A stretch of 64,000 bases of DNA from Acinetobacter bereziniae LMG 1003 = CIP 70.12 (GTDB lineage Bacteria > Pseudomonadota > Gammaproteobacteria > Pseudomonadales > Moraxellaceae): NCBI RefSeq assembly GCF_000368925.1, contig NZ_KB849756.1, positions 1,969,789 to 2,033,788 on the forward strand, given 5' to 3'. The number at the start of each line of letters is the position of its first letter. Positions within the stretch are counted from its first letter, which is position 1. Made by a program: the position numbers and the translations under genes. The notes below the pieces were generated by a model. The model was not told the DNA's origin, ran no database searches, and saw nothing but the letters and a program-made list of their open reading frames with translations. Of this stretch, positions 46,621-58,935 are shown one piece after another.

Positions 46621-47007
46621 AGTTTGATACTCCACAGGCAACAAATGCGACTTTTTAGACTTAATATTAAACCATAGCAATGATGAACATTTTATGACAA
46701 GTATTTTTCTTTTAGATGAACTTTCATTGAAGCAATGTTGATTTTTCATCTTCAAGATTTAGCTCAAATCATAGCACTCACTTTATATAATTTATATATA
46801 CTGACATTTAATTTAAGATAAACCGCAGGCTTATTTTTAGGCAAATTATTCAATAAATGAACGCTGCATAGCCATGAAAAAATTTGCCATTTCCGTTAAA
46901 ATCGTAACGTTTCATTATCACAAAACTACAAAATATTTCATTTATTTAGCTTTGATTCAGCGACAATAGCAAAGTACCACATTGAGCTTCCTTGTTATAT
47001 CGGTCTA
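46621..47007. other. Spacer between phoU and the lipoprotein pair
   Basis: 387 bp, AT-rich, carrying the divergent promoters of phoU and the lipoprotein genes. The only open stretch is the likely spurious N-terminal extension of phoU. I see no hairpin or operator. Confidence 0.4.
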
Positions 47008-48087
47008 ATGAAATTTCCTCGCAACCCTATTCATTATCTCATTTCGAGCATACTCGTAGTTTTGAGTGGCTTGGTGGTGGTCGCGTGTCAAAAACCAACA
47101 ACGGATATCGTACAAGAGTCAAAGGAAGCACCAAAAACAGAAAATCCTGTTCCTGATCTGACGCAAATTTGTCAAAATCTAAAAAATGAAATGTTGGCAA
47201 TTAATCCGCAAAGAACAACTTTAGCGATTGAACAGGTGAATCAAGACATTCGCATGTGCTTACCTTTGTTAAAATCTACAGAACAAATGGAACTCATGCA
47301 TCAATCCAAAAAGATGTACCAACAATTTCTACAAATAGATCGAACATCAGAACAACAGCAAGCATTTGAAAACTATGTGTTAGATCAGGCAGCATATCCC
47401 ACCATTCAGCAGAATAAATTTGAACAACTCAATTTGCGCGATCAATATTTATTGCGCCATAAAGGACAGGCTTATATTGAGTTAACAGACCAGACTGAGG
47501 ATGCAATCAACTATCGCCGAAGCCCGCAGTATTTGGCAAAAGTTTTTGCACCTTATCTGCAAGCACCTGAACAAGTATTTATCGAAAATCTGGCAGAGCA
47601 AAATGCGCAACCGCTTTTCAAAAATAATAAATTGAACCTTGAGCCTGATGAAATTGCCAAGCGCGCTAAATTTTGGCAAGAATATCTTGTGACGTATCCA
47701 AATACCATTTTTCTACATGACGCGCGCTTTTTAAAAAATGCTTACAGCAGCTTGTTATTTTTAGGTACAGAAGGCTCGCCCATTTCGATGAATTTTGAAA
47801 ATCAAAATGATATAGATGTCTCAAGTTGGTTGGTCATCGAACATTTGTCTAAAACAAATGAAGGGGAGCTTTCAGTCCAAGCCAAGAAATTTATACAATT
47901 CGTACAAATGACGCCTGAACAACGCCAACAAAAAATTCAAATCAGTGAAAAAGAACGCTTAAAATTAGAAAATCGCCCTCAATTATTGGCACTTTCTCAA
48001 CTCAATCAATATTTAAATTTAAGTCCAATTGATTTTAAACATGTCAAAAAAGACTGCTTTAGTGATGCAATTTGTTCTAATACATAG
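47008..48087 (+). CDS. Putative lipoprotein, first of a tandem pair
   Basis: 359 residues. Lipobox VVAC with Cys at about residue 27, then a Pro/Glu-rich linker and a helical Gln-rich domain. It shares with the next gene a C-type dyad (QICQNL ... RMCLPLL versus DCSQI ... RNCLSTV) and the segments RRSPQYLAKVFAPYL / TRNPQYDLDIFAPSL and the A-x-R-x-x-FW-x-x-(Y/F) block. The two Cys pairs may form disulfides. I do not recognise the family. It is likely periplasmic, anchored in the outer membrane. A tandem duplication with the next gene is inferred from the alignment. Confidence 0.75.
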   Translation: MKFPRNPIHYLISSILVVLSGLVVVACQKPTTDIVQESKEAPKTENPVPDLTQICQNLKNEMLAINPQRTTLAIEQVNQDIRMCLPLLKSTEQMELMHQSKKMYQQFLQIDRTSEQQQAFENYVLDQAAYPTIQQNKFEQLNLRDQYLLRHKGQAYIELTDQTEDAINYRRSPQYLAKVFAPYLQAPEQVFIENLAEQNAQPLFKNNKLNLEPDEIAKRAKFWQEYLVTYPNTIFLHDARFLKNAYSSLLFLGTEGSPISMNFENQNDIDVSSWLVIEHLSKTNEGELSVQAKKFIQFVQMTPEQRQQKIQISEKERLKLENRPQLLALSQLNQYLNLSPIDFKHVKKDCFSDAICSNT

Positions 48088-48153
48088 ATTTCTTTTCAGC
48101 TCAATTTTTATTATCCTTTCACTATTCAAAAAACTCACAACAATTGTCATACC

Positions 48154-49209
48154 ATGAACTTTCTACAAAAAAGTGTTCCATTTGCTGCTATTTTTATTTT
48201 TACCTTGCTCAGTGCTTGTCAAAAACATGAAAATAATCAAAAAACTGAAGCCGTTAAAACATCTACATCTGAGATTGATGCCACTGAAGCCTCTCGTCCT
48301 AAAGGACCTGCTCAAGATTGTAGCCAAATCGATTCAAGTATTCAAAAGTTAGAAAAAACAGTGGTTGCTGAGGATTTGCATGATCTCAATCAATGGTTTA
48401 GAAACTGTTTATCAACTGTACCCTTAAAAACTCGTTATCAATGGCAAGCAAAATCTGAAGACATTTATCAGAAACTTGTGATGGATGCTTCACCTCAAGT
48501 ATTCCAATATTTGACTGATTCTCTTGCAGAAGGTCAGTCTATGACAGCAAAGCAAAAACAAGAACTATATAAAAAGTTAAAACCGAGTGAGAAATACTTG
48601 GTAGATCATGCAAAAGACTTATATTTAGAAAAATTTTATGTGGGTGAAGGTGAATATACGTTTACCCGAAATCCACAATATGATCTCGATATTTTTGCAC
48701 CCTCTTTAGAAAAATCAGATCAAGTTTATTTTAAACAAATCCGTAAAGAGTATACAGGAGCAAACTATATACTGGATGCTGGATTGGCAATTAGTTTTAA
48801 TGAAGTCGCCAACCGCTTATTATTTTGGGAAAAATTCAATAAAGACTACCCTAAAAACCATTATAAACCTCAAGTTTCAGAAAACATTGAACAATATCGT
48901 CGTGCTCTTTTTCAAGGCGATGACAATACCCGTACCCTATGGTTTGATGATGACAAAATTGCAGATGAAGAAGCCATGAAAGCCATTGAGAAAGTTGCCA
49001 AAAGCCAAACGGCAAGCCGTCAGACTGCACAAAGCTTCCTAAATTTGATCAATAAGAGTGAAACGCTTTGGCAACAAATGCCAAAGCCATCTAGAGAAAA
49101 TACTCAAGATGAAACCCCTGAACAACAAAACATTCAAGAGCAACGTACAGCATTTGAACAAAAAATAAGGAAGCAGGTTGAAGAAATTCTTGCTCAAAAA
49201 AATAATTAA
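48154..49209 (+). CDS. Putative lipoprotein, second of a tandem pair
   Basis: 351 residues. Lipobox LSAC at about residues 19-22, followed by an acidic Thr/Glu linker. The conserved part aligns with the upstream paralogue over its length, with C-terminal coiled-coil heptads (NIQEQRTAFEQKIRKQVEE) that the paralogue lacks. Spacing is 66 bp. No catalytic motif. Role unknown; paralogue status shows the pair probably works as related envelope proteins. The last base pair of the region leads straight to the TPP riboswitch. Confidence 0.75.
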   Translation: MNFLQKSVPFAAIFIFTLLSACQKHENNQKTEAVKTSTSEIDATEASRPKGPAQDCSQIDSSIQKLEKTVVAEDLHDLNQWFRNCLSTVPLKTRYQWQAKSEDIYQKLVMDASPQVFQYLTDSLAEGQSMTAKQKQELYKKLKPSEKYLVDHAKDLYLEKFYVGEGEYTFTRNPQYDLDIFAPSLEKSDQVYFKQIRKEYTGANYILDAGLAISFNEVANRLLFWEKFNKDYPKNHYKPQVSENIEQYRRALFQGDDNTRTLWFDDDKIADEEAMKAIEKVAKSQTASRQTAQSFLNLINKSETLWQQMPKPSRENTQDETPEQQNIQEQRTAFEQKIRKQVEEILAQKNN

Positions 49210-49266
49210 ATTTGATAGGAGTATGTCATCACATTCCCGATGAGAACATGCTAATATTTAAACATC

Positions 49267-49385
49267 GCTTGACGGAGCGCGAGTAATTCCTCGCTGAGAT
49301 TTAGTCAGTTTTGCATCTCCTTGCCAAAACTTAAACTAAAGTACCGTTGAACCTGATCAGGTTAAGACCTGCGTAGGAATCAAGC
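49267..49385 (+). promoter_or_regulatory. TPP riboswitch (THI element) upstream of thiC
   Basis: P1 helix GCTTGA (49267-49272) / TCAAGC (49380-49385) encloses the two conserved blocks of the thiamine-pyrophosphate aptamer: CTGAGA (49293-49298) and AACCTGATCAGGTTAAGACC followed by TGCGTAGGAA. It lies 148 bp before the thiC start. Binding of TPP would lower thiC expression. Expression platform not identified. Confidence 0.93.
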
Positions 49386-49391
49386 ATCTAA

Positions 49392-51428
<2,037 letters not shown>

Positions 51429-51462
51429 AGTTAAAAAAAACTTTTGCCTTTGCCTATTTCTC

Positions 51463-51496
51463 AGTTAGGATGAAGTGAATATGTTTCATCCTAACT
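51463..51496 (+). repeat. Perfect hairpin between thiC and nudF
   Basis: 12-bp stem AGTTAGGATGAA / TTCATCCTAACT with a 10-nt loop. It lies 34 bp after thiC and ends 6 bp before the nudF start codon. No T run follows. It could end thiC transcription or affect initiation of nudF, whose start has no good ribosome site. Confidence 0.6.
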
Positions 51497-51502
51497 ACAC
51501 AC

Positions 51503-52123
51503 ATGAACATCATTCAGCAAGCAACTTACACCCATAACGATGTAAAAATTAAATCTCGAGAATATGCTTTTCAGGGCTTTGTTCAAGTCGAAAAAGTCAG
51601 CTTGCAGCACCGATTATTTAACCAAACCGAATATACATCAAACATCCAACGTGAGTTAGTTCGTCGCAAAGAAGCCGCGGGTGTTTTGATTTATAATGAT
51701 CAACGACAAAAATTCGCACTGATTGAACAATTTCGCGTTGGTGCAATTGATGACCCAATTTCACCTTGGCAATTAGAAATTATTGCAGGGGTATTGGATG
51801 GTGATGAATCTCCAGAAACCTGTATTCGAAGAGAAAGTCTTGAAGAATCTGGCTGTGAGCTTGAACATATTCAAGCTCTTTTTAGTTTCTATCCATCGGC
51901 TGGCGCATGTGATGAAATTTTTCATCTTTATACTGCTCAAGCGGAGTTGCCTGCCGAAGGCGGTATTTTTGGAATGCCCGATGAAGGTGAAAATATTCAA
52001 CTTCATATCATCGACTATGCAGATCTTAGTATATTATTACAAAGTAATCGTTTAAAAAATGCACCAGTGATAATGGCTTTACAATGGCTACAACAGCACT
52101 TGCGTACACTTGAAAATGTCTAG
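51503..52123 (+). CDS. nudF: NUDIX hydrolase, ADP-ribose pyrophosphatase NudF type
   Basis: 206 residues. Nudix box at 96-118 (GVLDGDES then RRESLEESG) fits Gx5Ex7REUxEExGU with Arg109/Glu111 and Glu114-115. The ADP-ribose pyrophosphatase pattern is supported by VLIYNDQ, IEQFRVG and the FSFYPSAGACDEI loop. It hydrolyses ADP-ribose and similar nucleotide sugars. It is 9 bp from cpdA and probably cotranscribed with it. Confidence 0.88.
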   Translation: MNIIQQATYTHNDVKIKSREYAFQGFVQVEKVSLQHRLFNQTEYTSNIQRELVRRKEAAGVLIYNDQRQKFALIEQFRVGAIDDPISPWQLEIIAGVLDGDESPETCIRRESLEESGCELEHIQALFSFYPSAGACDEIFHLYTAQAELPAEGGIFGMPDEGENIQLHIIDYADLSILLQSNRLKNAPVIMALQWLQQHLRTLENV

Positions 52124-52132
52124 GGGAAAGAC

Positions 52133-52942
52133 ATGCAATCAAAGATATTGCAGCAAACCGATAAAGATAAAGTGATCATACAAATCACAGATACACACTT
52201 AATGGATAAGCCTGATGCAAAGTTTGTCGGGATCAACCCTGAGGAAAGCTTTCATGCCGTTATGGAAGATGTTCAGCAGCGCTTTCCAAATGCTGATTTG
52301 ATTCTACATACTGGGGATTTGGCCCAAGCAGCTTATCCGGAAACCTATGCACGCTATTTAAATTATATGCGGGGCTTTGGCATTGATTTTTATCATATCC
52401 CAGGAAATCATGACAATCTGAGTTTTTTCCCCTTTCATGTACCTGAACCAGAACCCACAGTGATTGAGCTTGATCAATGGTGCATTATTCTGCTTAACAG
52501 TACAGTGAGTGGGCGTACAGATGGAAAGATTCAACCTGAACAATTGGTTCGCCTAAAACAACGCTTAGAGCAACTTCGAGACAAGTTTGTGATTGTTGCC
52601 TGTCATCACAATCCTTTTGAAATGCACTCAAAATGGCTAGATCAACACAAATTAAAAAATGCCGATGAATTAAAAGCAGTGCTCGAACCATTTAACAATA
52701 TCAAGCTATTATTACATGGGCATGTACATCAAGAGTCTTATAACGAGTGGAATGGCATACAGTTTATTTCTACACCAGCCACCTGTGTCCAATTTAAACC
52801 GCTTAGCCAAGAGTTTTCATTTGACCCAATTGCACCTGGTTACCGTTGCTTACATTTAAAAGCCAATGGTGAGTTTGAGACCTATGTACATCGACTTGAC
52901 CACTTCAATGTTACAATTAATGAAGAAATTTCAGGTTACTAG
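52133..52942 (+). CDS. cpdA: 3',5'-cyclic-AMP phosphodiesterase CpdA-like metallophosphoesterase
   Basis: 269 residues. Metallophosphoesterase motifs in order: ITDTHL, HTGDLAQ, GNHDN, CHHNP and LHGHVHQE, the set for a two-metal site. The order and the nudF neighbour match CpdA of gamma-proteobacteria. It would hydrolyse cAMP; other cyclic or nucleotide phosphoesters are possible. AGGGGAAAG precedes ATG. Confidence 0.88.
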   Translation: MQSKILQQTDKDKVIIQITDTHLMDKPDAKFVGINPEESFHAVMEDVQQRFPNADLILHTGDLAQAAYPETYARYLNYMRGFGIDFYHIPGNHDNLSFFPFHVPEPEPTVIELDQWCIILLNSTVSGRTDGKIQPEQLVRLKQRLEQLRDKFVIVACHHNPFEMHSKWLDQHKLKNADELKAVLEPFNNIKLLLHGHVHQESYNEWNGIQFISTPATCVQFKPLSQEFSFDPIAPGYRCLHLKANGEFETYVHRLDHFNVTINEEISGY

Positions 52943-53150
52943 CTTTTCATTTTGTTTTTTTTCCATTAAGTTATTCGTCCAACAAGATATGCAGAAAGTC
53001 GAATTCAGGGCGAGGTGACTTTCATCTTTGTAAAAAAATCTATATGATGACGCCCCCGATAGATTCATTCTGTTGGTAGTGATAAAAATACTTGCATATC
53101 ACCATATTTTTTGCGTATAGATAGTACGTATATGATGAGGAATGCCCTTT

Positions 53151-53678
53151 ATGGCGAATGACAACCAAAATCAAGTCTTGGATGAGCAAACAGCAATGAT
53201 GGATGATAAGTCTGCAAAGCGTGTACGCAAAGCCAAGCCAAAGACCAATGAAAACGGTACTACAGCAAGTCTATTCGGTATCGAGCCTTATCAGCCAAAG
53301 AAAAATGAAGAATATATGTCTGAGGGGCAGCTCGAACATTTCCGTCAAATTTTGCTGGCTTGGAAGGCAGAGTTAATGTCGGAAGTGGATCGCACTTTAA
53401 ATACGATGCAAGACGAATCTTCTTCTTTACCTGATGTAAACGATCGTGCAACACAGGAAGAAGAGTTTGCAATTGAATTACGTACTCGTGATCGTGAACG
53501 TAAATTGATTCGCAAAATCGAACAGTCTATCGAAGCCATTAAAAATGATGACTATGGTTTCTGTGAAACTTGTGGTATCGAAATCGGTTTACGTCGTTTA
53601 GAAGCACGTCCTACTGCAACTTTATGTATCGACTGTAAAACACTTGCAGAGATCAAAGAGAAGCAAAACAACGGTTAA
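53151..53678 (+). CDS. dksA: RNA polymerase-binding transcription factor DksA
   Basis: 175 residues from ATG at 53151, with GAGGA nine bases before. The acidic coiled-coil tip LPDVNDRATQEEE, the zinc module CETCGIEIG ... CIDC, and a basic N-terminal tail longer than in E. coli. It acts with ppGpp in RNA polymerase's secondary channel. It is followed by gluQRS after 5 bp, the conserved arrangement. Confidence 0.96.
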   Translation: MANDNQNQVLDEQTAMMDDKSAKRVRKAKPKTNENGTTASLFGIEPYQPKKNEEYMSEGQLEHFRQILLAWKAELMSEVDRTLNTMQDESSSLPDVNDRATQEEEFAIELRTRDRERKLIRKIEQSIEAIKNDDYGFCETCGIEIGLRRLEARPTATLCIDCKTLAEIKEKQNNG

Positions 53679-53683
53679 ACACT

Positions 53684-54601
53684 GTGTCTGCACATTCCTC
53701 CCCGACCCTTCCTGATGTTAAGGAAGGGAGGAAGCATGACCAATATAAAGGACGATTTGCACCTTCGCCCACAGGTCCTCTACACTTCGGTTCATTAATT
53801 ACTGCTGTTGCCAGTTATTGCGATGCAAAAGCACATAGAGGGCAATGGATCGTCCGTATAGAAGATACGGATATTCCTCGCATCTATCCCGATAGCGAAC
53901 AACACATCTTACAATGTTTAGATGCTTTTGGATTTGAATCTGATGTTGAAATCATTTATCAAAGACAACGCATTGCAATTTATGAATCTGTTATCGACCA
54001 GCTCAAACAACACAATTGGGTATATGCTTGTGCGTGTACTCGAAAGATTCTTGGTTCAAACCATATCTATACAGGCACATGTCGAGATAAACAGCTTGAG
54101 TTTAAAGATCAAGCCATTCGTGTAAAAGTCACAGATCAAAACATTTGCTTCCATGATCGTTTGCAAGGGCTACATTGCTCTAACTTACAACATGATCTTG
54201 GTGACTTTGTCCTTAAGCGCCGTGACGGCATCATCAACTATCAATTGGCAGTCGTTGTAGATGACTATTTACAAGGAATTAACCATATCGTACGTGGTTC
54301 AGACTTATTGGATAATACTGAACGTCAAATATGGCTAGGGCAACTTCTTGGCTATCCAGCAATTGAGTATATGCACCTTCCGCTCGCCATGAATGAACAA
54401 GGTCAAAAGCTCTCAAAGCAAAATCTTGCTCATGCACTAAATATTGAAAATGCAGCGCCCCTACTTTCACAGGCAATTCTCGCATTGGGTCAGGCACCTG
54501 TAGACTTAGATCAGCCTGCACATATGTTGGCTCAAGCTGTGCAACAATGGGATATTTCACGTATCCCCCAAGGCATCCATTTAACCGGCATTTATCAATA
54601 A
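53684..54601 (+). CDS. gluQRS: Glutamyl-Q tRNA(Asp) synthetase GluQ-RS
   Basis: 305 residues, GTG start. HIGH-type motif is HFGSL at 34-38 and the KMSKS loop reads KLSKQ; the anticodon-binding domain of full GluRS is absent. Zn ligands CAC and YTGTC are present. It charges glutamate onto queuosine of tRNA-Asp. dksA and gluQRS are probably one operon. Confidence 0.94.
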   Translation: MSAHSSPTLPDVKEGRKHDQYKGRFAPSPTGPLHFGSLITAVASYCDAKAHRGQWIVRIEDTDIPRIYPDSEQHILQCLDAFGFESDVEIIYQRQRIAIYESVIDQLKQHNWVYACACTRKILGSNHIYTGTCRDKQLEFKDQAIRVKVTDQNICFHDRLQGLHCSNLQHDLGDFVLKRRDGIINYQLAVVVDDYLQGINHIVRGSDLLDNTERQIWLGQLLGYPAIEYMHLPLAMNEQGQKLSKQNLAHALNIENAAPLLSQAILALGQAPVDLDQPAHMLAQAVQQWDISRIPQGIHLTGIYQ

Positions 54602-54656
54602 TCACAGTGCTTATATCAACAATAAAAATGCTATAAGTTCACAGCACATCTCACAA

Positions 54657-54684
54657 AAAAGCCATTTGATCACAAATGGCTTTT
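54657..54684. terminator. Bidirectional intrinsic terminator
   Basis: Stem AAAAGCCATTT / AAATGGCTTTT with a 6-nt loop between gluQRS and the convergent ftsW. Poly-A on the left gives a T tract on the minus strand. Confidence 0.85.
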
Positions 54685-54708
54685 GAAGTATTCAAGCTAA
54701 GGAAAATT

Positions 54709-55905
54709 CTAAAAACTCGATTCTTCCCTTGCTGGGTTGGCTTCTTTGGTTGTTGCATCAATTTTTAAAATCAAACTGATCATGACTGCGCACATAATCA
54801 AAGATGAACCCCCATAACTAATAAATGGCAGGGTCAAACCTTTGGTCGGCAACATGCCCATATTCATTCCTGCATTGACCAGAATTTGCAGTAAGAAAAT
54901 AATACTAATTCCGTAAGCTAAATAGCCAGCACGTAAATACTGATGATTTAAAGCGCGCTGACCAATTCGAATACAACAAATCAGCATCACAAATGAAAGC
55001 AATAACACCGTCGCAATCCCAAAGAAACCAAACTCTTCACCCAAGATCGCCAACATAAAGTCTGTATGCGCCTCAGGTAAATAAGACATCTTTTGAATAC
55101 TGTGCCCTAAACCGACTCCAAACCACTCACCTCGCCCAAATGCCATCAAGGCATTGGACAATTGATAACCCGAACCTAAAGGGTCAGCCCATGGATTAGA
55201 GAATGACATCAAACGCTCATAACGGTAAGGTTCGAATACAATCAAGGAAACAAACGCAACCAGAATGGCACCAAAAGCGAAACCAAACTGAATCATCGGC
55301 GCACCAGCAAGGAAAAACACCCCTAACATCGATACCGCAATCACTACTGTTGCCCCGAGATCAGGCTCTGCAATAATTAACCCTACCGTCAGTAACATTA
55401 CGACACCGAGTCGAACCAAGCCTTTAATATTGTTTCGAACCTCTTCAGCACGACGAACCACATAATCAGCAGTAAAAATTGCCATCATCACCTTGGCAAC
55501 TTCTGTCGCCTGCAAGGTGAAACCGCCGACACGAATCCAACGTGTAGAACCGTTTACCTCTGTTCCCACCACTAAAACAGCAAGTAACAGTAGAATAGTG
55601 ATCAACCACAAAGGAAAGGTGTTTTTAAACCACAGATTCAGCGAAATCCGATAGGTCACTACAGCGGCTAGAAAAGCCACCACAATTGAAATCGCATGAC
55701 GAATGACATAATGGAATTCGTTTTCATGCATCCGCTCCGCATACGGCATTGACGCTGAAGCAACCATCACGGTACCGATACACAATAGTGAGATGACACA
55801 AAACAGCAATACATTACGTGGGGTAATTTCTGCGGGCAATTTTGGCATCCAACGTTCATACGCTTGATGAAGTTTACTTATTGTCGTCTGAGCTAACCCA
55901 GCCAT
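54709..55905 (-). CDS. ftsW: Septal peptidoglycan polymerase FtsW
   Basis: 398 residues, ten predicted membrane helices of the SEDS family. Key features are the large loop with EWFGVGLGHSIQK and EAHTDFMLAILGEE, and the last-helix signature GMLPTKGLTLPFISYGGSS. It polymerises lipid II with FtsI at the septum. Preceded by murD on the same strand with 23 bp between them; murG and murC are not downstream, where the convergent gluQRS lies. Confidence 0.95.
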   Translation of the reverse strand: MAGLAQTTISKLHQAYERWMPKLPAEITPRNVLLFCVISLLCIGTVMVASASMPYAERMHENEFHYVIRHAISIVVAFLAAVVTYRISLNLWFKNTFPLWLITILLLLAVLVVGTEVNGSTRWIRVGGFTLQATEVAKVMMAIFTADYVVRRAEEVRNNIKGLVRLGVVMLLTVGLIIAEPDLGATVVIAVSMLGVFFLAGAPMIQFGFAFGAILVAFVSLIVFEPYRYERLMSFSNPWADPLGSGYQLSNALMAFGRGEWFGVGLGHSIQKMSYLPEAHTDFMLAILGEEFGFFGIATVLLLSFVMLICCIRIGQRALNHQYLRAGYLAYGISIIFLLQILVNAGMNMGMLPTKGLTLPFISYGGSSLIMCAVMISLILKIDATTKEANPAREESSF

Positions 55906-55928
55906 ACTTTATTTTCCTTATGATTCTT

Positions 55929-57290
<1,362 letters not shown>

Positions 57291-57460
57291 TTAAGATTTT
57301 AAAACTTGCAAAATGTTAGCACTTTGGCGATTTGAAAGCTTTTTATGTTTGCAGTTTCTGAAGTTTTTTTTGTGTCAGTGCGTAAAAATATCGTCATATT
57401 ATTCTGATTTATTGCGATGGCTTTTTTTAAATTTCTTCGATGATAACCTGCGATCATATG

Positions 57461-57514
57461 ATAGATACCAATCAGCCGAATGTTGGGTACAACATTCGGC
57501 TGATTGGTATCTAT
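57461..57514. repeat. Perfect 25-bp inverted repeat (hairpin)
   Basis: Left arm 57461-57485 and right arm 57490-57514 are perfect reverse complements over 25 bp with a 4-nt loop GGTA. The stem centre includes CAGCCGAATGTTG. It lies 11 bp past the dedA stop, in the 250-bp gap to murD. There is no T run on either strand close to it. Confidence 0.95.
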
Positions 57515-57525
57515 TCTCAATGTGT

Positions 57526-58071
57526 TTAGAATGAATCGATCAATAGCGACAGTAGATTACCTGCCCCATAACCTGCACCCAACAACAGCGCAATCCAAAT
57601 CCAGCCACCCAACACGTTATACAGCATGAATACAGGCATTTTCATATGTCCTGCACCTGCTGCGAATGGAGCGAACGAACGAACAAAAGGTACAAAACGT
57701 GCAACAAGAATCGTTTTACCCCCATGACGCTCAAAATAATGATTGGTCTTTTTAATATATTCAGGCTTAAACCAACGTGAATGCGCATGAAAATACTTAA
57801 AGCCTAAAGCCCGCCCTGTATAGTAGTTGACGATATAACCTAAAATAGAAGCAATGATCAGCAACACCCCCATATAATGAAGATGAACCGATTCAGCAGT
57901 CGAGCATAGGGCACCAACAGCGATCAATAAGCTATCACCGGGGAGAAAAAACATAAAGATTGAGCCAGTTTCTGCAAAAATAATCAAAAACAAAATGGCA
58001 TAAATCCATAGCCCATAATTTTCTAAGAAAGTGGGCAATAATTGTTCTAAATGCAATAAAAAATCAAGCAA
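57526..58071 (-). CDS. DedA-family membrane protein
   Basis: 181 residues. The DedA core is complete: FAETGSIFMFFLPGDSLLIAVG, GYIVNYYTGRALG, ARFVPFVRSFAPFAAGAGHM with the conserved FVPxxR(S/T) arginines, and GGWIWIALLLGAGYG. It is slightly shorter than the usual about 200 residues, at the C-terminus. Members act as lipid scramblases for undecaprenyl phosphate or phosphatidylethanolamine; which one is not clear. It is a single gene with terminator hairpins on both sides. Confidence 0.9.
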   Translation of the reverse strand: MLDFLLHLEQLLPTFLENYGLWIYAILFLIIFAETGSIFMFFLPGDSLLIAVGALCSTAESVHLHYMGVLLIIASILGYIVNYYTGRALGFKYFHAHSRWFKPEYIKKTNHYFERHGGKTILVARFVPFVRSFAPFAAGAGHMKMPVFMLYNVLGGWIWIALLLGAGYGAGNLLSLLIDSF

Positions 58072-58133
58072 TACTCAACTCTCTTCAAAGAAGTATCCAC
58101 AATATATTAGTCTAATTTAACCATGTAAATATT

Positions 58134-58160
58134 AAAAAGCCTAAATTAATTAGGCTTTTT
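58134..58160. terminator. Intrinsic terminator after ribE
   Basis: Stem AAAAAGCCTAA / TTAGGCTTTTT with a short AT loop; poly-T on both strands. It ends the rib cluster (minus strand) 22 bp past ribE. Confidence 0.88.
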
Positions 58161-58181
58161 CGATCTTAGCGTCTATTTGAG

Positions 58182-58841
58182 TTATTTTAAAAAACCATTC
58201 TTAGCGAGAAATTCCATGCTCAGTTTTGATTCAGCTTTAACCTCAGCGGCTTTATCACCGAGCAGTAAACGCTCGATATAACGTGCCAATACATCAACTT
58301 CCAAGTTCACCTTGGCGCCCACTTTCCATGTTCCAATATTGGTACGTTCAGCAGTATGTGGAATCAAATTGAGACTGAGAATATTGCCACGTAAATGATT
58401 GATGGTTAAGCTAATTCCATCTACAGTGATCGAACCTTTTTCAGCCAAATATTTAGCGATTTCAACAGGTGCAGTTACCTCAAAATATAGCGAACGTGCA
58501 TCTGAACGAACTACGGTAATTTCACCCACTGCATCGACATGCCCACTGACAATATGACCGCCAAAGCGTGTGGTTGGCAACATTGCTTTTTCAACATTCA
58601 CCACTTGTCCAACGTTCCAACTTGCCAAAGTTGAACGATTCAGACTTTCACGAGAAACATCGGCAGCATACCAATTGTCTCCCCAGTCAATCACCGTTAA
58701 GCAAATGCCATTGGTAGCAATAGAATCACCCAAATGTACATCAGACATATCTAGGTCAGTCTGAATACGCAAGCGCACATCACCACCTACACTTTGTAAG
58801 CTGTCAACTTTACCTAAACTTTCAACAATGCCTGTGAACAT
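58182..58841 (-). CDS. ribE: Riboflavin synthase RibE (alpha chain)
   Basis: 219 residues, two lumazine-binding barrels. The N-terminus MFTGIVESLGKV and the SIATNGICLTV / SITVDGISLTI repeat mark the two halves, and GGHIVSGHVD is typical. It dismutates two lumazines to riboflavin. It is 94 bp downstream of the methyltransferase gene. Confidence 0.95.
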   Translation of the reverse strand: MFTGIVESLGKVDSLQSVGGDVRLRIQTDLDMSDVHLGDSIATNGICLTVIDWGDNWYAADVSRESLNRSTLASWNVGQVVNVEKAMLPTTRFGGHIVSGHVDAVGEITVVRSDARSLYFEVTAPVEIAKYLAEKGSITVDGISLTINHLRGNILSLNLIPHTAERTNIGTWKVGAKVNLEVDVLARYIERLLLGDKAAEVKAESKLSMEFLAKNGFLK

Positions 58842-58935
58842 ACTACGACCTACTGCCTCAATCTGAGGGCTGATGAATATCTATTGTGTTGATTACCATA
58901 TCCCCAGCTTTAATTTAAAGACGAGGATAACAAGA

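Noticed and set aside
46621..46755. N-terminal extension of phoU to an upstream start
   Set aside because: The added 45 residues are Lys/Ser-rich and unlike PhoU; TTG at 46620 has a ribosome site and gives normal length.
57461..57514. Idea that the inverted repeat is a CRISPR or insertion-sequence end
   Set aside because: Only one copy, no spacers, no transposase and no target duplication visible.
57299..57534. 73-codon frames on both strands over the long hairpin
   Set aside because: They mirror each other because of the inverted repeat; no starts with ribosome sites.
58842..58935. Possible FMN riboswitch before ribE
   Set aside because: The 94-bp gap is too short and lacks the conserved RFN blocks.
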